Notes under the pieces: generated by a model
The model's database searches: none
The model's input: only the letters and a program-made list of their open reading frames with translations
Told to the model about the DNA's origin: nothing
Source of the DNA: Actinomadura oligospora ATCC 43269
Lineage (GTDB): Bacteria > Actinomycetota > Actinomycetes > Streptosporangiales > Streptosporangiaceae
Reading direction: 5' to 3'
DNA length: 64,000 nucleotides
Assembly: GCF_000518265.1 (NCBI RefSeq)
Contig: NZ_JADG01000004.1
Span: 930,001 to 994,000, forward strand
Translations under genes and position numbers: made by a program
Shown here: one piece after another, positions 8,528 through 17,104 of the stretch
How positions within the stretch are numbered: position 1 is the first letter of the stretch
Layout: the number at the start of each line of letters is the position of its first letter

Positions 8528-8547
8528 GTCCCGTACATACCGGACGA

Positions 8548-8578
8548 GGAACGAAAACTCATCGGACGTCCGCGATGA
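8548..8578. promoter_or_regulatory. Possible ECF-type promoter and inverted repeat
   Basis: GGAAC at 8548-8552 and CGTC at 8567-8570 resemble an ECF -35/-10 pair reading toward the SnoaL gene, with a slightly short 14-base gap. They overlap an imperfect inverted repeat at 8559-8578 (TCATCG and CGATGA arms). This is consistent with control by the adjacent sigma factor, but it is only a sequence match. Confidence 0.35.
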
Positions 8579-8636
8579 ATTCCGGGGCGGTGCCCGGTAC
8601 GTACCCGGCGACAGCACACCGACCTTGGGAGTGACC

Positions 8637-9023
8637 ATGACCGACAACGAGACCGCCGTGCGCGACCTGTTCGACCAGCTGTGCACGGCGTGGGCGGACG
8701 GGGACGCCGAGGCGTTCGCCGCCCTCTACGCCGACGACGCCACCTCGATCTCGCCTATGGCGTTCGCGAGCGGCCGGGACGCGGTCCGCGACCGGATGGC
8801 TGGGGCGTTCGCGGGGCCGTTCAAGGGGACGCGCCTGCACGACGAGTTCCACTCCGTCCGGTTCCCGAGCCCCACGACGGCGCTGGTCACCGTCCGGAGC
8901 GTGGCGCTGCGCCCGGGCGAGGAGCCCGCGTCGGCGAGCGGCTGGCTCCACGCGACCTGGGTGCTCGGGACGGACGGCGACGGCTGGAAGGTGCACGCCT
9001 TCCACGGCTGCCCGGAAGCCTGA
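8637..9023 (+). CDS. SnoaL/DUF4440-like NTF2-fold protein
   Basis: This is a 128-residue single-domain protein of the SgcJ/SnoaL-like group (AVRDLFDQLCTAWADGDAEA, FAALYADDATSISP, HATWVLGTDGDGWKVHAFH). Members bind small molecules in a cone-shaped pocket; some are isomerases or hydrolases and many have no assigned reaction. A GGGAG at 8627-8631 places the start at ATG 8637. It diverges from the ECF sigma gene, whose own tail is a related NTF2-like fold, so the two may sense related ligands (inference). Confidence 0.85.
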   Translation: MTDNETAVRDLFDQLCTAWADGDAEAFAALYADDATSISPMAFASGRDAVRDRMAGAFAGPFKGTRLHDEFHSVRFPSPTTALVTVRSVALRPGEEPASASGWLHATWVLGTDGDGWKVHAFHGCPEA

Positions 9024-9031
9024 TCACAGAG

Positions 9032-9083
9032 CGCCCGCCGCCTGCTGCCCACCGCCTGCCGCCCTGCCGCCTGCCGCCCTGCG
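9032..9083. repeat. Short GC-rich direct repeats
   Basis: The stretch is built of CCGCCTGC/CGCCCTGC units; a 15-base phrase CGCCTGCCGCCCTGC is present twice in tandem. It lies between the SnoaL and VOC genes and has no other visible feature. It looks like simple-sequence slippage. Confidence 0.55.
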
Positions 9084-9145
9084 TCCGATGAGTTTTGACG
9101 CGTCCGGGGGTCTCCCCTTGCACGGATCGGAGCAAGGAGGACCAT

Positions 9146-9517
9146 ATGAGCGGCATCACCGGAATCTGGGCGGCGGGCGTTCCCGTCACCGACCAGGACA
9201 AAGCGGTCGAGTTCTATGTCGGCGTCCTCGGCATGGAGAAGCGGCGGGACGTGCCGCTGGGACAGTTCGGCGGACGCTGGATCGAGGTGGCCCCGTCCGG
9301 GTCGCCGACGACGATCGCGCTGGTCCCGGCGAGCGAGGGATCGCCCGCCGGGCGCAGCACCGAGATCCGCCTCTCGACGACCGACGCGGAGGCCCTGCAC
9401 ACCGAGCTGGTGGAGAAGGGCGTGGACGCCGACGACGTCCTGCTCTGGGAGGGCGCGCCGCCGATGTTCGCCTTCCGCGACCAGGACGGCAACGGCCTCT
9501 CCGTCACCCAGGTCTAG
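9146..9517 (+). CDS. VOC family protein (glyoxalase-like)
   Basis: This is a 123-residue vicinal-oxygen-chelate protein (DQDKAVEFYVGVLGMEKRRD, APPMFAFRDQDGNGLSVTQV), the standard single-domain length. Members act as metal-dependent isomerases, dioxygenases or binding proteins; no specific substrate can be assigned. The start ATG 9146 follows AAGGAGG (9134-9140), one of the best ribosome-binding sites in the window. It is likely expressed with, or independently next to, the SnoaL gene upstream. Confidence 0.85.
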   Translation: MSGITGIWAAGVPVTDQDKAVEFYVGVLGMEKRRDVPLGQFGGRWIEVAPSGSPTTIALVPASEGSPAGRSTEIRLSTTDAEALHTELVEKGVDADDVLLWEGAPPMFAFRDQDGNGLSVTQV

Positions 9518-9551
9518 CCGGGTCGGCCCAGGTCAGGCGGGGCGGACCAGG

Positions 9552-10922
9552 TCAGGCGGGGCGGCCCGAGCCGTCCGCCGGACGCGCCGACCGGGAGTGC
9601 CGCCGCCGGACGAGGCGGCGGGACCGTCGCTGCGGCGGCAGCCAGCGGGTCCGGAACCACATCTGGACCTGGGCCCCGCCGAGCGCGGACCGGTGGATGC
9701 GCAGGTGGCCGCCCGTGGACTCGGCGGCGCGACGCGCGATGTCCAGGCCGAGCCCGGTCGACCCCCCGCCGCTCCGGCCGCGTTGCAGCGCCGCCTCGGG
9801 GTCGCCGATGCCGGTCCCGGCGTCCGCGACGAGGATCCCCGTCACGCCGCGTCCCTGGTGCAGGGTGACCGCGAAGGCCGCGCCCTCGGCGGTGTGCTTG
9901 AAGACGTTGCCGAGCAGGGCGTCCACGGCGGCGGCGAGCTCGGTGCCCGGCAGCGGCAGCGGGGCCGGGCGGTCCGCTCCGATCAGCTCGCACGACCGGC
10001 CCTCGTCCTCGGCCAGGACGGACCAGAACCGGACGCGGTCGCGCAGCACCTTCGCGGCGTCGCAGCTGCCGCGCGCGGTCGGCCGCCGGACGGTCCGGAT
10101 GATCTGGTCCACCTCGCGTTCGAGCCGGTCCACGGCCTCCCGGGTCTGGTCGGCGACCGGCCCGCCGCCGAGCGCCTCGGCGTTCAGCCGCAGCGCGGCG
10201 AGCGGCGTGCGCAGCCGGTGCGACAGGTCGGCGGCCATCTCCCGCTCGGCCGCGAGCAGCTGGACGACGTGGTCGGCCATCGCGTTGAACGCGAGCCCGG
10301 CCTCGGCGACCTCCGGCGGGCCGTCCGGGACGACACGGGCTCCGAGGTCGCCGTCGCCGAACGCGGCGGCGGTGTCGGCGAGCCGCCGGGTCGCGCGGAT
10401 CACCCGCGCGCCGTGCCGGTCGGCCGCCAGCACCGCGCCGCCGACCAGGACCACCGCGACCAGCCCCATCACCAGCCAGGACCGCGCGACCCCCCGGGTC
10501 AGCTCCGACCGCGGCACGAACACCTCGACCACCACGACCCGGCCCCCGGCCAGCGCCACCGGCTGGAGCAGCGACTCGCCGCCGGGCACCGGGACGGTCG
10601 TCGAGTGCCCGCGCGCGACCGCCGCCGCGACCTGCGCGGACGTGGCGGACACACGGCCCGGCGACGGCACGGTCGTGTCGTCCGGGAGGTGCAGGGTCAT
10701 GCGGTGCTCCGCCCCGGCGGGCCCGGACGCGACGGCCCGCTCCAGGTCGTCCGGGACGCGCGCGGCGACGAGGTCGGGGACGATCGAGGCGGCCTGCCGC
10801 TCGGCGGCGCTCACCGCGCGGGCGTGCACGGTGTCCCGCATCAGCAGCGCGAGCGGGATGAGGAACGCGAGAGCGGTCATCGCCGACGCCGCCAGCGCCA
10901 CCACGACCAGCGTCCGCCTCAC
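9552..10922 (-). CDS. Two-component sensor histidine kinase
   Basis: This is a 456-residue membrane kinase. Membrane segments lie at about 4-27 and 148-167, with a roughly 120-residue extracytoplasmic sensor between them. A HAMP segment follows (VIRATRRLADTAAAFGDGD), then the H-box with H235 in DLSHRLRTPLAAL. The ATPase domain has an N-box (LLGNVFKHT), DAGTGIG and GSTGLGLDIARR. The basic C-terminal tail after the ATPase domain is unusual in its Arg content. It lies downstream of its response regulator on the same strand, with a repeat-filled 87-bp gap, so the pair should be one operon. The stimulus is unknown. Confidence 0.92.
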   Translation of the reverse strand: MRRTLVVVALAASAMTALAFLIPLALLMRDTVHARAVSAAERQAASIVPDLVAARVPDDLERAVASGPAGAEHRMTLHLPDDTTVPSPGRVSATSAQVAAAVARGHSTTVPVPGGESLLQPVALAGGRVVVVEVFVPRSELTRGVARSWLVMGLVAVVLVGGAVLAADRHGARVIRATRRLADTAAAFGDGDLGARVVPDGPPEVAEAGLAFNAMADHVVQLLAAEREMAADLSHRLRTPLAALRLNAEALGGGPVADQTREAVDRLEREVDQIIRTVRRPTARGSCDAAKVLRDRVRFWSVLAEDEGRSCELIGADRPAPLPLPGTELAAAVDALLGNVFKHTAEGAAFAVTLHQGRGVTGILVADAGTGIGDPEAALQRGRSGGGSTGLGLDIARRAAESTGGHLRIHRSALGGAQVQMWFRTRWLPPQRRSRRLVRRRHSRSARPADGSGRPA

Positions 10923-10930
10923 GCCACCAT

Positions 10931-10978
10931 CCTCACGCCCACGCCCTCACGCCCACGCCACGCCCTCACGCCCACGCC
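10931..10978. repeat. Tandem CCTCACGCCCACGCC repeat between regulator and kinase genes
   Basis: Three copies of CCTCACGCCCACGC(C) start at 10931, 10945 and 10964, with degenerate continuations to about 10997. They fill the gap between the response regulator and kinase genes. Copy-number change here would alter the spacing between the two cistrons. Confidence 0.7.
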
Positions 10979-11009
10979 CGCGCCCTCGCCCACGCCGTCG
11001 GGATCGCCG

Positions 11010-11684
11010 TCAGGGGCCGACCAGCCGGACGCCGACCCCGCGGACGGTGTGCAGGTAGCGCGGTTTCGCGGCGGTCTCACCCAGTTTGCGCCGCAGCCAG
11101 GACAGGTGGACGTCGATGGTCTGGTCGTCGCCGTACGGCTGCCGCCACACCTCGGCGAGCAGCTCGCGGCGCGCGACGACGTGCCCGGGACGGGCGGCGA
11201 GGTAGGCGAGCAGGTCGAACTCGCGGCGGGTCAGCTCCAGCGGAGCGCCGTCCAGCGCGGCCTCGCGCCGGTCCGGGTCGATGCGCAGGCCGCCGACCCG
11301 CAGCAGCACGGACGATCCGGACCGCGCCGCCCGGCGCAGCACGGCGGCCAGCCGCGCGGACAGGTGCTCGGCGGAGAACGGCTTGATCAGGTAGTCGTCC
11401 GCGCCCGCGTTGAGCAGCCGGACGATCTCGGGCTCGTCGTCGCGCGCGGTGGCGATGACGACCGGGACGTCGGACACGCCGCGCAGCATCTTCAGCACCT
11501 CCCCGCCGTCCAGGTCGGGCAGCCCGAGGTCGAGGACGACCACGTCGGGCGGCGCCTGGGTCACCTCGCGCAGCGCGTCCATCGCGGTCCCGGCGCTGCG
11601 CACGACGTGGTCGCGGACGGCCAGCTCACGGACCAGGGCGCCGCGGACGTCCGGATCGTCCTCCACCACGAGCACACGCGCCAT
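11010..11684 (-). CDS. OmpR/PhoB-family response regulator
   Basis: This is a 224-residue regulator. The receiver domain has the acidic pocket EDD near 8-10, phospho-acceptor D52 in VVVLDLGLPD, and the conserved Lys in LIKPFS. The winged-helix DNA-binding domain occupies the C-terminal 100 residues (LTRREFDLLAYLAARPG, VDVHLSWLRRKLG, RGVGVRLV). I chose ATG 11684 (MARVLVVEDD), because a TAACGT hexamer (11692-11697, minus strand) stands seven bases upstream and there is no ribosome-binding site, which suggests a leaderless transcript. It pairs with the kinase at 9552-10922. Confidence 0.93.
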   Translation of the reverse strand: MARVLVVEDDPDVRGALVRELAVRDHVVRSAGTAMDALREVTQAPPDVVVLDLGLPDLDGGEVLKMLRGVSDVPVVIATARDDEPEIVRLLNAGADDYLIKPFSAEHLSARLAAVLRRAARSGSSVLLRVGGLRIDPDRREAALDGAPLELTRREFDLLAYLAARPGHVVARRELLAEVWRQPYGDDQTIDVHLSWLRRKLGETAAKPRYLHTVRGVGVRLVGP

Positions 11685-11727
11685 GGTCCGCACGTTACGT
11701 CAGCATCGGGGCACTCGGGGAGGGATG

Positions 11728-12579
11728 TCACATGTTGTCCGCGAGGCCGTACCGCTCGGCGAACGCCGTGACGCTCCCGACGGCGTCCCGGGATCGCCGC
11801 CACGGCCGGACGATCAGCCGGTCGACCCCGAGTTCCGCCCACGCGGCCACCTCAGCGGGGTCCTCGAGGGCGTAGGCGTGCGCGGTGATCTCGAACGGCT
11901 CGTCGCCGCGTCCGGCCTTCTCACGGAACTCGCGCAGCAGCTCGATCCGGGGCCGGATCCGGTCGAGGGTCTGGGGCATGGAGATCCAGCCGTCGCAGAG
12001 GGTCGCGGCGCGGCGGAGGGCGGCCTTCGACTCGCCGCCCGCGAGGACGGGCAGGCGCGGCTGGACGGGCTTCGGCTCGAACGCGACCTCCGGGAAGGAG
12101 TAGAACTCGCCGTGGTGTTCGACGGCGGGCTCGGCCCAGAGGCGGCGGGAGACGGCGAGGGCCTCGTCCAGGCGGCGGCCCCGGGTGGCGAAGTCGAGCC
12201 CGGCGGCGAGCCATTCGCCCTCGTACCAGCCCGCGCCCACGCCCACGATCGCGCGGCCGTCGGAGATCTGGTCGAGGGTCGCGAAGGCGCGGGCGGCCGT
12301 GAAGGGGTGCCGCAGGCCGTAGAGGTAGACGGCCGTGCCGAGCCGGACACGGCTGGTCAGCGCGGCCAGCGCGCAGAGGTAGGCGGGCGCGTCGTAGAGC
12401 GGGGTCGCCGGATTGATGCCGGGTTTGTCGGTGTCGGGATAGGTGGCCGTGGAGAGGTCCGTGGCGAAGACCAGGTGCTCGGCGAGCCAGACCGACTCGA
12501 ACCCGGCCCGGTCGGCGGTGACCGCGAGGTCCTTCCAGGTGGCCGGATGGACGAGGCCGAGCGGGATGCCGAACTTCAC
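11728..12579 (-). CDS. LLM-class F420-dependent oxidoreductase
   Basis: This is a 283-residue luciferase-like (alpha/beta barrel) oxidoreductase: the N-terminus KFGIPLGLV, then GFESVWLAEHLVFAT, TSRVRLGTAVYLYGLRHP and VGVGAGWYEGEW. These are the pattern of actinobacterial F420-dependent enzymes. The GTG start at 12579 overlaps the stop of the upstream hydantoinase B gene by 4 bp (GTGA). So it is the third gene of a hyuA-hyuB-LLM operon starting at 16261. The operon link suggests it reduces or oxidises an intermediate of the same ring-opening route (inference). Confidence 0.88.
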   Translation of the reverse strand: MKFGIPLGLVHPATWKDLAVTADRAGFESVWLAEHLVFATDLSTATYPDTDKPGINPATPLYDAPAYLCALAALTSRVRLGTAVYLYGLRHPFTAARAFATLDQISDGRAIVGVGAGWYEGEWLAAGLDFATRGRRLDEALAVSRRLWAEPAVEHHGEFYSFPEVAFEPKPVQPRLPVLAGGESKAALRRAATLCDGWISMPQTLDRIRPRIELLREFREKAGRGDEPFEITAHAYALEDPAEVAAWAELGVDRLIVRPWRRSRDAVGSVTAFAERYGLADNM

Positions 12580-14186
12580 GTGGTCCTCCCGTCGGCGCGG
12601 TCGCGCGTGAGGGCTTCGGGGTCGCGGTGTCCGGGCGGGCCGTGACCTCCGCCGCCGGACGTCTCGACGATCAGGGCCTCCCCGGCGGCGAGCGGCTGGC
12701 GGGTGGCCTTCGCATCGAGCGGTTCGACCCGTCCGTCGACGCGTTCACGCCGGTAGGAGCCCGGACGCCCGGGTGAGCCGCCGGACGCGCCGGGCGGCGG
12801 ACGACGCAGGCGGTCGCCGCGCGTGTCGACGCGGGCGTCCTCGAGCACGCGCAGGACGGTCCGGGTGCCGAGGCCGCCCCGATGCCGTCCCCGCCCGCCC
12901 GAGTCGGGGATGAGGGAGACCTCCTCGATCCGGACGGGCAGCCGGGCCTCGACGGGCTCGACCTGCGGGACGATGTTGCGCCCGCCGCCGAACAGGGCGC
13001 CCGTGGCGTCGACGCCGTCGCCGTCCGGGCGGGCTCCGGTGCCGCCGAGGTCGAACGCCATGTGCAGCCAGGGCGTCCGGACGCCGCTGATGCTGAACGC
13101 CTGGAGGATCCCGGACGCGGCGGCGCCGTCCGGGGCGATCGCCGACAGGACGGCCTCCTCGGCGGCGGCGACCGTGCCGAAGCGTCCGCCGCCGGGGAAC
13201 GGCCGGGTGCAGTGGACGAGCGTGCCGCGCGGAAGCCGGATGTCGACGGGCGTGAAGCAGCCCTCGTTCATCGGCAGGGCCGGGTCGACGAAGCAGCGCA
13301 CCGCGTACAGGACGCCGCCGATGGTCTGCGAGAACCCCGAGTTCACCGGCAGCGGGACCTGCTCGTCCGTCCCGTCGAAGTCGACGGTGAGGCCGCCCGA
13401 CCCGTCCGAGGTCACGGCGACGCGGACGGTGTGGCCGTCGTCCAGGGTGTAGGACGCGCGGCGCGTGCCCGCCGGGATGCCTGCCAGGCCGTCGCGCATG
13501 CGGCGTTCGGTGTGCGCGAGGTAGTCGGCGACGCCGCGCGCGAGCCCGGCGGGCGTGTACGTCTCGATGATCTCCGCGAGCCGCCGCGCGGCGACGTTGG
13601 CTCCGGCGACCAGCGCGCGCAGGTCGCCGACGAGCCGCTCGGGAGTGCGGCTGTTGGCGGCGAGGACGCGCACGAGATCGTCGACGAGCCCGTCGGCGGT
13701 CGCGATCCGGACGGGCGGCAGCTGAAGACCCTCAAGGAACACGTCGGTCGCGTCGGAGGCCATCCCGCCTGCGGAGATGCCGGAGAGGTCGGCGACGTGG
13801 ATGAGCGTCCCGGTGAAGTAGGCGGGCATCCCGTCCACGAAGACCGGCTTGAACACCAGCAGGTCGTTGGCGTGGATGCCGCCCTGGTAGACGTCGTTCA
13901 GGACGAACACGTCGCCCGGTTCCATGGTCTCCGCCGGGTGCGCGTCCAGGAGGAACGGCAGGGCGCTGCGCAGGCTGGCGCACTGGATCAGCGCGGTCGA
14001 CAGCGAGTGCGCGACAAGACGTCCGCGCGCGTCGAGGATCGCCGCCGCCGCGTCCGCGCCCTCCACGATGAACGCCGAGTACGCGGACCGGACGACCACG
14101 ATCCCGGCCTCCTCGGCCGCGACGCACAGCGCGTTCCGCAGGATCTCGGCGGTCAGGTCGGGCGCGGTCCCCTCGGCGGACGTCAT
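12576..14186 (-). CDS. hyuB: Hydantoinase B/oxoprolinase family protein
   Basis: This is a 536-residue HyuB-family subunit: TAEILRNALCVAAEEAGIVV, AHSLSTALIQCASL, GDVFVLNDVYQGGIHANDLL and the late NSGFSQTIGGVLYAVR and SLIPDSGGRGRHRGGLG. Together with HyuA it forms ATP-dependent hydantoinase, 5-oxoprolinase or acetone-carboxylase-like enzymes. The ATG at 14186 overlaps the hyuA stop by 4 bp (ATGA), so subunit synthesis is coupled. The substrate could be a hydantoin, a lactam or a related cyclic amide; sequence alone cannot choose. The cytosolic complex and the downstream LLM oxidoreductase suggest catabolism of a heterocycle. Confidence 0.9.
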   Translation of the reverse strand: MTSAEGTAPDLTAEILRNALCVAAEEAGIVVVRSAYSAFIVEGADAAAAILDARGRLVAHSLSTALIQCASLRSALPFLLDAHPAETMEPGDVFVLNDVYQGGIHANDLLVFKPVFVDGMPAYFTGTLIHVADLSGISAGGMASDATDVFLEGLQLPPVRIATADGLVDDLVRVLAANSRTPERLVGDLRALVAGANVAARRLAEIIETYTPAGLARGVADYLAHTERRMRDGLAGIPAGTRRASYTLDDGHTVRVAVTSDGSGGLTVDFDGTDEQVPLPVNSGFSQTIGGVLYAVRCFVDPALPMNEGCFTPVDIRLPRGTLVHCTRPFPGGGRFGTVAAAEEAVLSAIAPDGAAASGILQAFSISGVRTPWLHMAFDLGGTGARPDGDGVDATGALFGGGRNIVPQVEPVEARLPVRIEEVSLIPDSGGRGRHRGGLGTRTVLRVLEDARVDTRGDRLRRPPPGASGGSPGRPGSYRRERVDGRVEPLDAKATRQPLAAGEALIVETSGGGGHGPPGHRDPEALTRDRADGRTT

Positions 14187-16261
14187 GACCGTGCCTCCAG
14201 GAGGATCGCGCCCTCGTCGTCCACGGTGCCGCGCCACCCGGACGGCACGAGCAGCGAGCTTTGCGGTTCGGTGACCACGCACGGGCCTTCGAACGTCTCG
14301 CCGGGCACATGGCTCGTGCGCGCGCGTACCGGAACGTCCAGCCACTCCCCAGAGAGCCAGATCCGACGGGATGCAGCGGGCGACGGCACAGGAGTCACGC
14401 GCGGCGAAGGCGGATCATCGCCGGGGAGCGTCACTCGTACGCGCGCGGTGGTCAGCTCAACAGGATCGCGCAGATCGATGCCGTACGACTCGTGGTACCG
14501 CTTGTAGAACTCCTCGGCCGCGCGCTGGACGGTCTCGGGCGTGACCGGCCCGGCGGGCAGCTCGACCGTGAACGCGTGTGCCTGCCCGACGAACCGGATC
14601 CCCACCGATCGGACGGTCACGGCCTCGCCACCAGCGGAAAGATCCGCGCGAGCGGCCCGTTCCAGCTCGTCCAGCAGGTCGGCGAGCTCTCCCAGCGCGT
14701 CGCGGCTCGCCGAGCAGGACGTCAGCCGGGAGACCGGCGCGAGGAAGGTGCGCGCCCGCTCGATGGCGAGGTCGGCGTGCAGCAGCCCGGCCGCCGAGCC
14801 GACCCCGGCGTGCGGCGGGACGAGCACCCGCCCGATCCCGAACCGCTCCGCCAGCCGGGCGACATGCGTCGGGGCAGCGCCACCCAGCGCGACCAGCGTG
14901 AACCCCCGGGGATCGATGCCCCGCCGGACGGTCACGACGTGCACGGCCGCGCCCATCTGCGCGCCCGCGATGTCGTGGATCGCGGCGGCGGCTCCGATCA
15001 CGTCCACGCCCAGCGGACGCGCCACATGCTCCTCGATCGCGGACCGGGCGAGCGACGCGTCCAGGTGGAACGCGCCGAAGCCGTCCGGAGCGAGGTAGCC
15101 GAGGACGAGATCGGCGTCGGTCACGGTGGGCAGGGTTCCGCCGCGTCCGTAGCAGGCGGGCCCGGGATCCGCGCCCGCCGAGCGCGGGCCGACGCGCAGG
15201 GTTCCGGCGTCCGCCCACGCGATGGACCCGCCGCCCGACCCGACCTCGGCGAGGTCGATCGCGGGCACCTTGATCGGGACGCCGGTCCCGGGCCGCCGTC
15301 CGCCGTGGCTGCCCTTGCCGCCGACCTGGAACTCGTGCGTGATCCCGGGACGCCCGCCCCGGACGAGCCCGGCCTTCGCCGTCGTCCCGCCCATGTCGAA
15401 GCAGACCAGATCGGCGAGGCCGCGCCGCGAACCGAGTCGCGCGGCCGCGACGACCCCGGCCGCCGGACCCGACTCGATCGTGTACACGGCCCGGTCGGCG
15501 GCGAGCGCCGCGGGCAGCACGCCGCCCGCCGACTCCATCACGCGCACCGGCGCCACGACCCCGACCCCCCGCAGCCGCTCTTCGAGTCTGCGCAGGTAGG
15601 CGGCCATGACCGGCCCGACGTAGGCGGACATCAGGGTCGTCGTGGCCCGCTCGTACTCCCCCAGCTCCGGCCACACGTCACACGACGCGACGACCGGCGT
15701 CCCGTCCGGCAGCCGCGCCGCGACGATCTCCGCGAGCCGCCGCTCGTGCGCGGGATTCACGTACGAGTGCAGCAGGCAGATCGCGACGGCCGAGACCCCC
15801 AGCCCCGCGATCCGCTCGGCCACGGACTCGGCGGCCTTTTCGTCCAAGGGCGTGAGCACGGCTCCGGTGGCGTCGATCCGTTCGGGAACGGCGAACGTGT
15901 GCGTCAGCGGCACGGGCGGCTCCGGCTGCACGAAGAACCGGTCATACCGGTCCTCCTCCACACGCGCCTGCCGTCCCAGCGCGAGCATCGACCGGAACCC
16001 CTCGGTCGTGACGAACGCGACCGGCACACCCGTCCGCTCCAGGATCACGTTGGTCGCGAGCGTCGTCGCGTGGACGAACCGGGTGACCTCCCCCGCCGGG
16101 ACGCCGCCGTCCGCGAGCGCCCGCCGGACGCCGCGCAGCAGACCCTCGGTCGGGTCGTCCGGCGTGGTCAGCGTCTTGGCGACCACGACGCGTCCGTCCG
16201 GGCCGGTCAGCACCACGTCGGTGAACGTCCCGCCGACGTCGGTCGCGAGGGTGACGCTCAT
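14183..16261 (-). CDS. hyuA: Hydantoinase A/oxoprolinase family protein
   Basis: This is a 692-residue HyuA-family protein. It has the ASKHA-type nucleotide-binding motifs DVGGTFTDVVL at the N-terminus, FVHATTLATNVILERTG, CFDMGGTTAKAGLV and a late ALGGAAPTHVARLA. The HyuA subunit binds ATP and phosphorylates the cyclic amide for hydrolysis. I chose ATG 16261, which has GGAGG five bases upstream; a GTG six bases earlier is also possible. It is the first gene of the hyuA-hyuB-LLM operon and diverges from an SDR gene over an operator-like inverted repeat at 16281-16296. Confidence 0.91.
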   Translation of the reverse strand: MSVTLATDVGGTFTDVVLTGPDGRVVVAKTLTTPDDPTEGLLRGVRRALADGGVPAGEVTRFVHATTLATNVILERTGVPVAFVTTEGFRSMLALGRQARVEEDRYDRFFVQPEPPVPLTHTFAVPERIDATGAVLTPLDEKAAESVAERIAGLGVSAVAICLLHSYVNPAHERRLAEIVAARLPDGTPVVASCDVWPELGEYERATTTLMSAYVGPVMAAYLRRLEERLRGVGVVAPVRVMESAGGVLPAALAADRAVYTIESGPAAGVVAAARLGSRRGLADLVCFDMGGTTAKAGLVRGGRPGITHEFQVGGKGSHGGRRPGTGVPIKVPAIDLAEVGSGGGSIAWADAGTLRVGPRSAGADPGPACYGRGGTLPTVTDADLVLGYLAPDGFGAFHLDASLARSAIEEHVARPLGVDVIGAAAAIHDIAGAQMGAAVHVVTVRRGIDPRGFTLVALGGAAPTHVARLAERFGIGRVLVPPHAGVGSAAGLLHADLAIERARTFLAPVSRLTSCSASRDALGELADLLDELERAARADLSAGGEAVTVRSVGIRFVGQAHAFTVELPAGPVTPETVQRAAEEFYKRYHESYGIDLRDPVELTTARVRVTLPGDDPPSPRVTPVPSPAASRRIWLSGEWLDVPVRARTSHVPGETFEGPCVVTEPQSSLLVPSGWRGTVDDEGAILLEARS

Positions 16262-16280
16262 CCGCACCTCCGCCGCATCA

Positions 16281-16302
16281 CCTAGCTAGCGCTTGGTACG
16301 TT
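16281..16302. promoter_or_regulatory. Shared operator copy 1 plus -10 hexamer
   Basis: CCTAGCTAGCGCTTGG (16281-16296) matches the CCAAGCR-NN-YGCTTGG pattern at all but two defined positions. TACGTT (16297-16302) directly abuts it and reads toward the SDR at 16310. It sits between the divergent hyuA and SDR genes. The two other copies are at 18492 and 21213. A TetR-type repressor is the most likely binder, but none is encoded next to it. Confidence 0.6.
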
Positions 16303-16309
16303 AATGGGC

Positions 16310-17098
16310 ATGATGCTGGACGGCAAGATCGCGGTGATCACCGGCGCGGGCCCCGGCCTCGGCCGCACCCTGGCGGTCCTGATGGCCCGCGAAGGCGCGG
16401 ACGTCGCCCTCGCCGCCCGCGGCGCCGACACCCTGAAGTCCATCGCCGAACACGTGAAAGCCGAGGGCCGCCGCGCCCTGCCCGTCCCCACCGACATCTC
16501 CGACCCGGCCCAGGCCGAGCGCCTCGCCGACACGGTCATCGCCCACTACGGACGCGTGGACGTCCTGGTCAACGCCGCGTTTCCCGGCTCACACCGCCGC
16601 AACGTCCTCGACATGGACGACGCCTACCTCGAGCAGTGGCGCAAAGCGGTCGAGATCGCCGCCTTCGGCACACTCCTGGCCTGCCGCCACCTCGCCCCGC
16701 ACATGGTCGCGGCCGGGACGGGCTCGATCGTCAACATCACGTCCATGTCGTCCCGCACCGGCTACGCCGGACGCAGCGACTACGCCGCGGGCAAGGCCGC
16801 CGTGCACCTGCTCTCCCACTGCCTCGCCGACGAACTCGGCCCGTCCGGCGTCCGCGTCAACTGCGTCGCCCCCGGCTGGATCGCCTCCGACGTCCTCGAC
16901 GACTGGATGCGCGCCCGCGCCGAGGCCGGGAACACCACCGTCGAAGCCGTCCGCGCCCACGACACCGCCGCCATGGCTCTCCGCCGCATCCCCACCGAGG
17001 AGGACGTGGCCCGCGCCGTCGTCTTCCTCGCCTCAGACCACGCCGCCGCCACCACCGGCGCGACCCTCGACGTCAACGCCGGCCAGCAGTTCACCTAG
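16310..17098 (+). CDS. SDR family oxidoreductase
   Basis: This is a 262-residue classical SDR: TGAGPGLGRT nucleotide loop, VNAA in place of NNAG, catalytic serine in VNITSMSS, Y158 and K162 in YAAGK, and LDVNAGQ in place of the usual VDGG. R37 after beta-2 hints at NADP. TACGTT (16297-16302) is seven bases before the ATG at 16310, with no ribosome-binding site, so translation is probably leaderless; ATGs at 16304 and 16313 are alternatives. It diverges from hyuA and likely shares its control through the operator between them. The substrate is unknown. Confidence 0.88.
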   Translation: MMLDGKIAVITGAGPGLGRTLAVLMAREGADVALAARGADTLKSIAEHVKAEGRRALPVPTDISDPAQAERLADTVIAHYGRVDVLVNAAFPGSHRRNVLDMDDAYLEQWRKAVEIAAFGTLLACRHLAPHMVAAGTGSIVNITSMSSRTGYAGRSDYAAGKAAVHLLSHCLADELGPSGVRVNCVAPGWIASDVLDDWMRARAEAGNTTVEAVRAHDTAAMALRRIPTEEDVARAVVFLASDHAAATTGATLDVNAGQQFT

Positions 17099-17104
17099 CC
17101 CACG

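Noticed and set aside
8528..8686. An N-terminal extension of the ECF sigma factor to 8686
   Set aside because: It would overlap the divergent SnoaL gene and adds 53 residues not seen in the family; GTG 8527 gives the normal N-terminus.
9088..11771. Very long plus-strand frames (656 and 851 codons) across the two-component genes
   Set aside because: They lie opposite the histidine kinase and response regulator, whose motifs are unmistakable on the minus strand; the long plus frames are high-GC shadows with Arg/Pro/Ala-biased translations.
14187..14345. Upstream extension of hyuB to 14345
   Set aside because: It would overlap hyuA by over 150 bp and adds a low-complexity Arg-rich segment; the ATGA overlap at 14186 is the typical coupled start.
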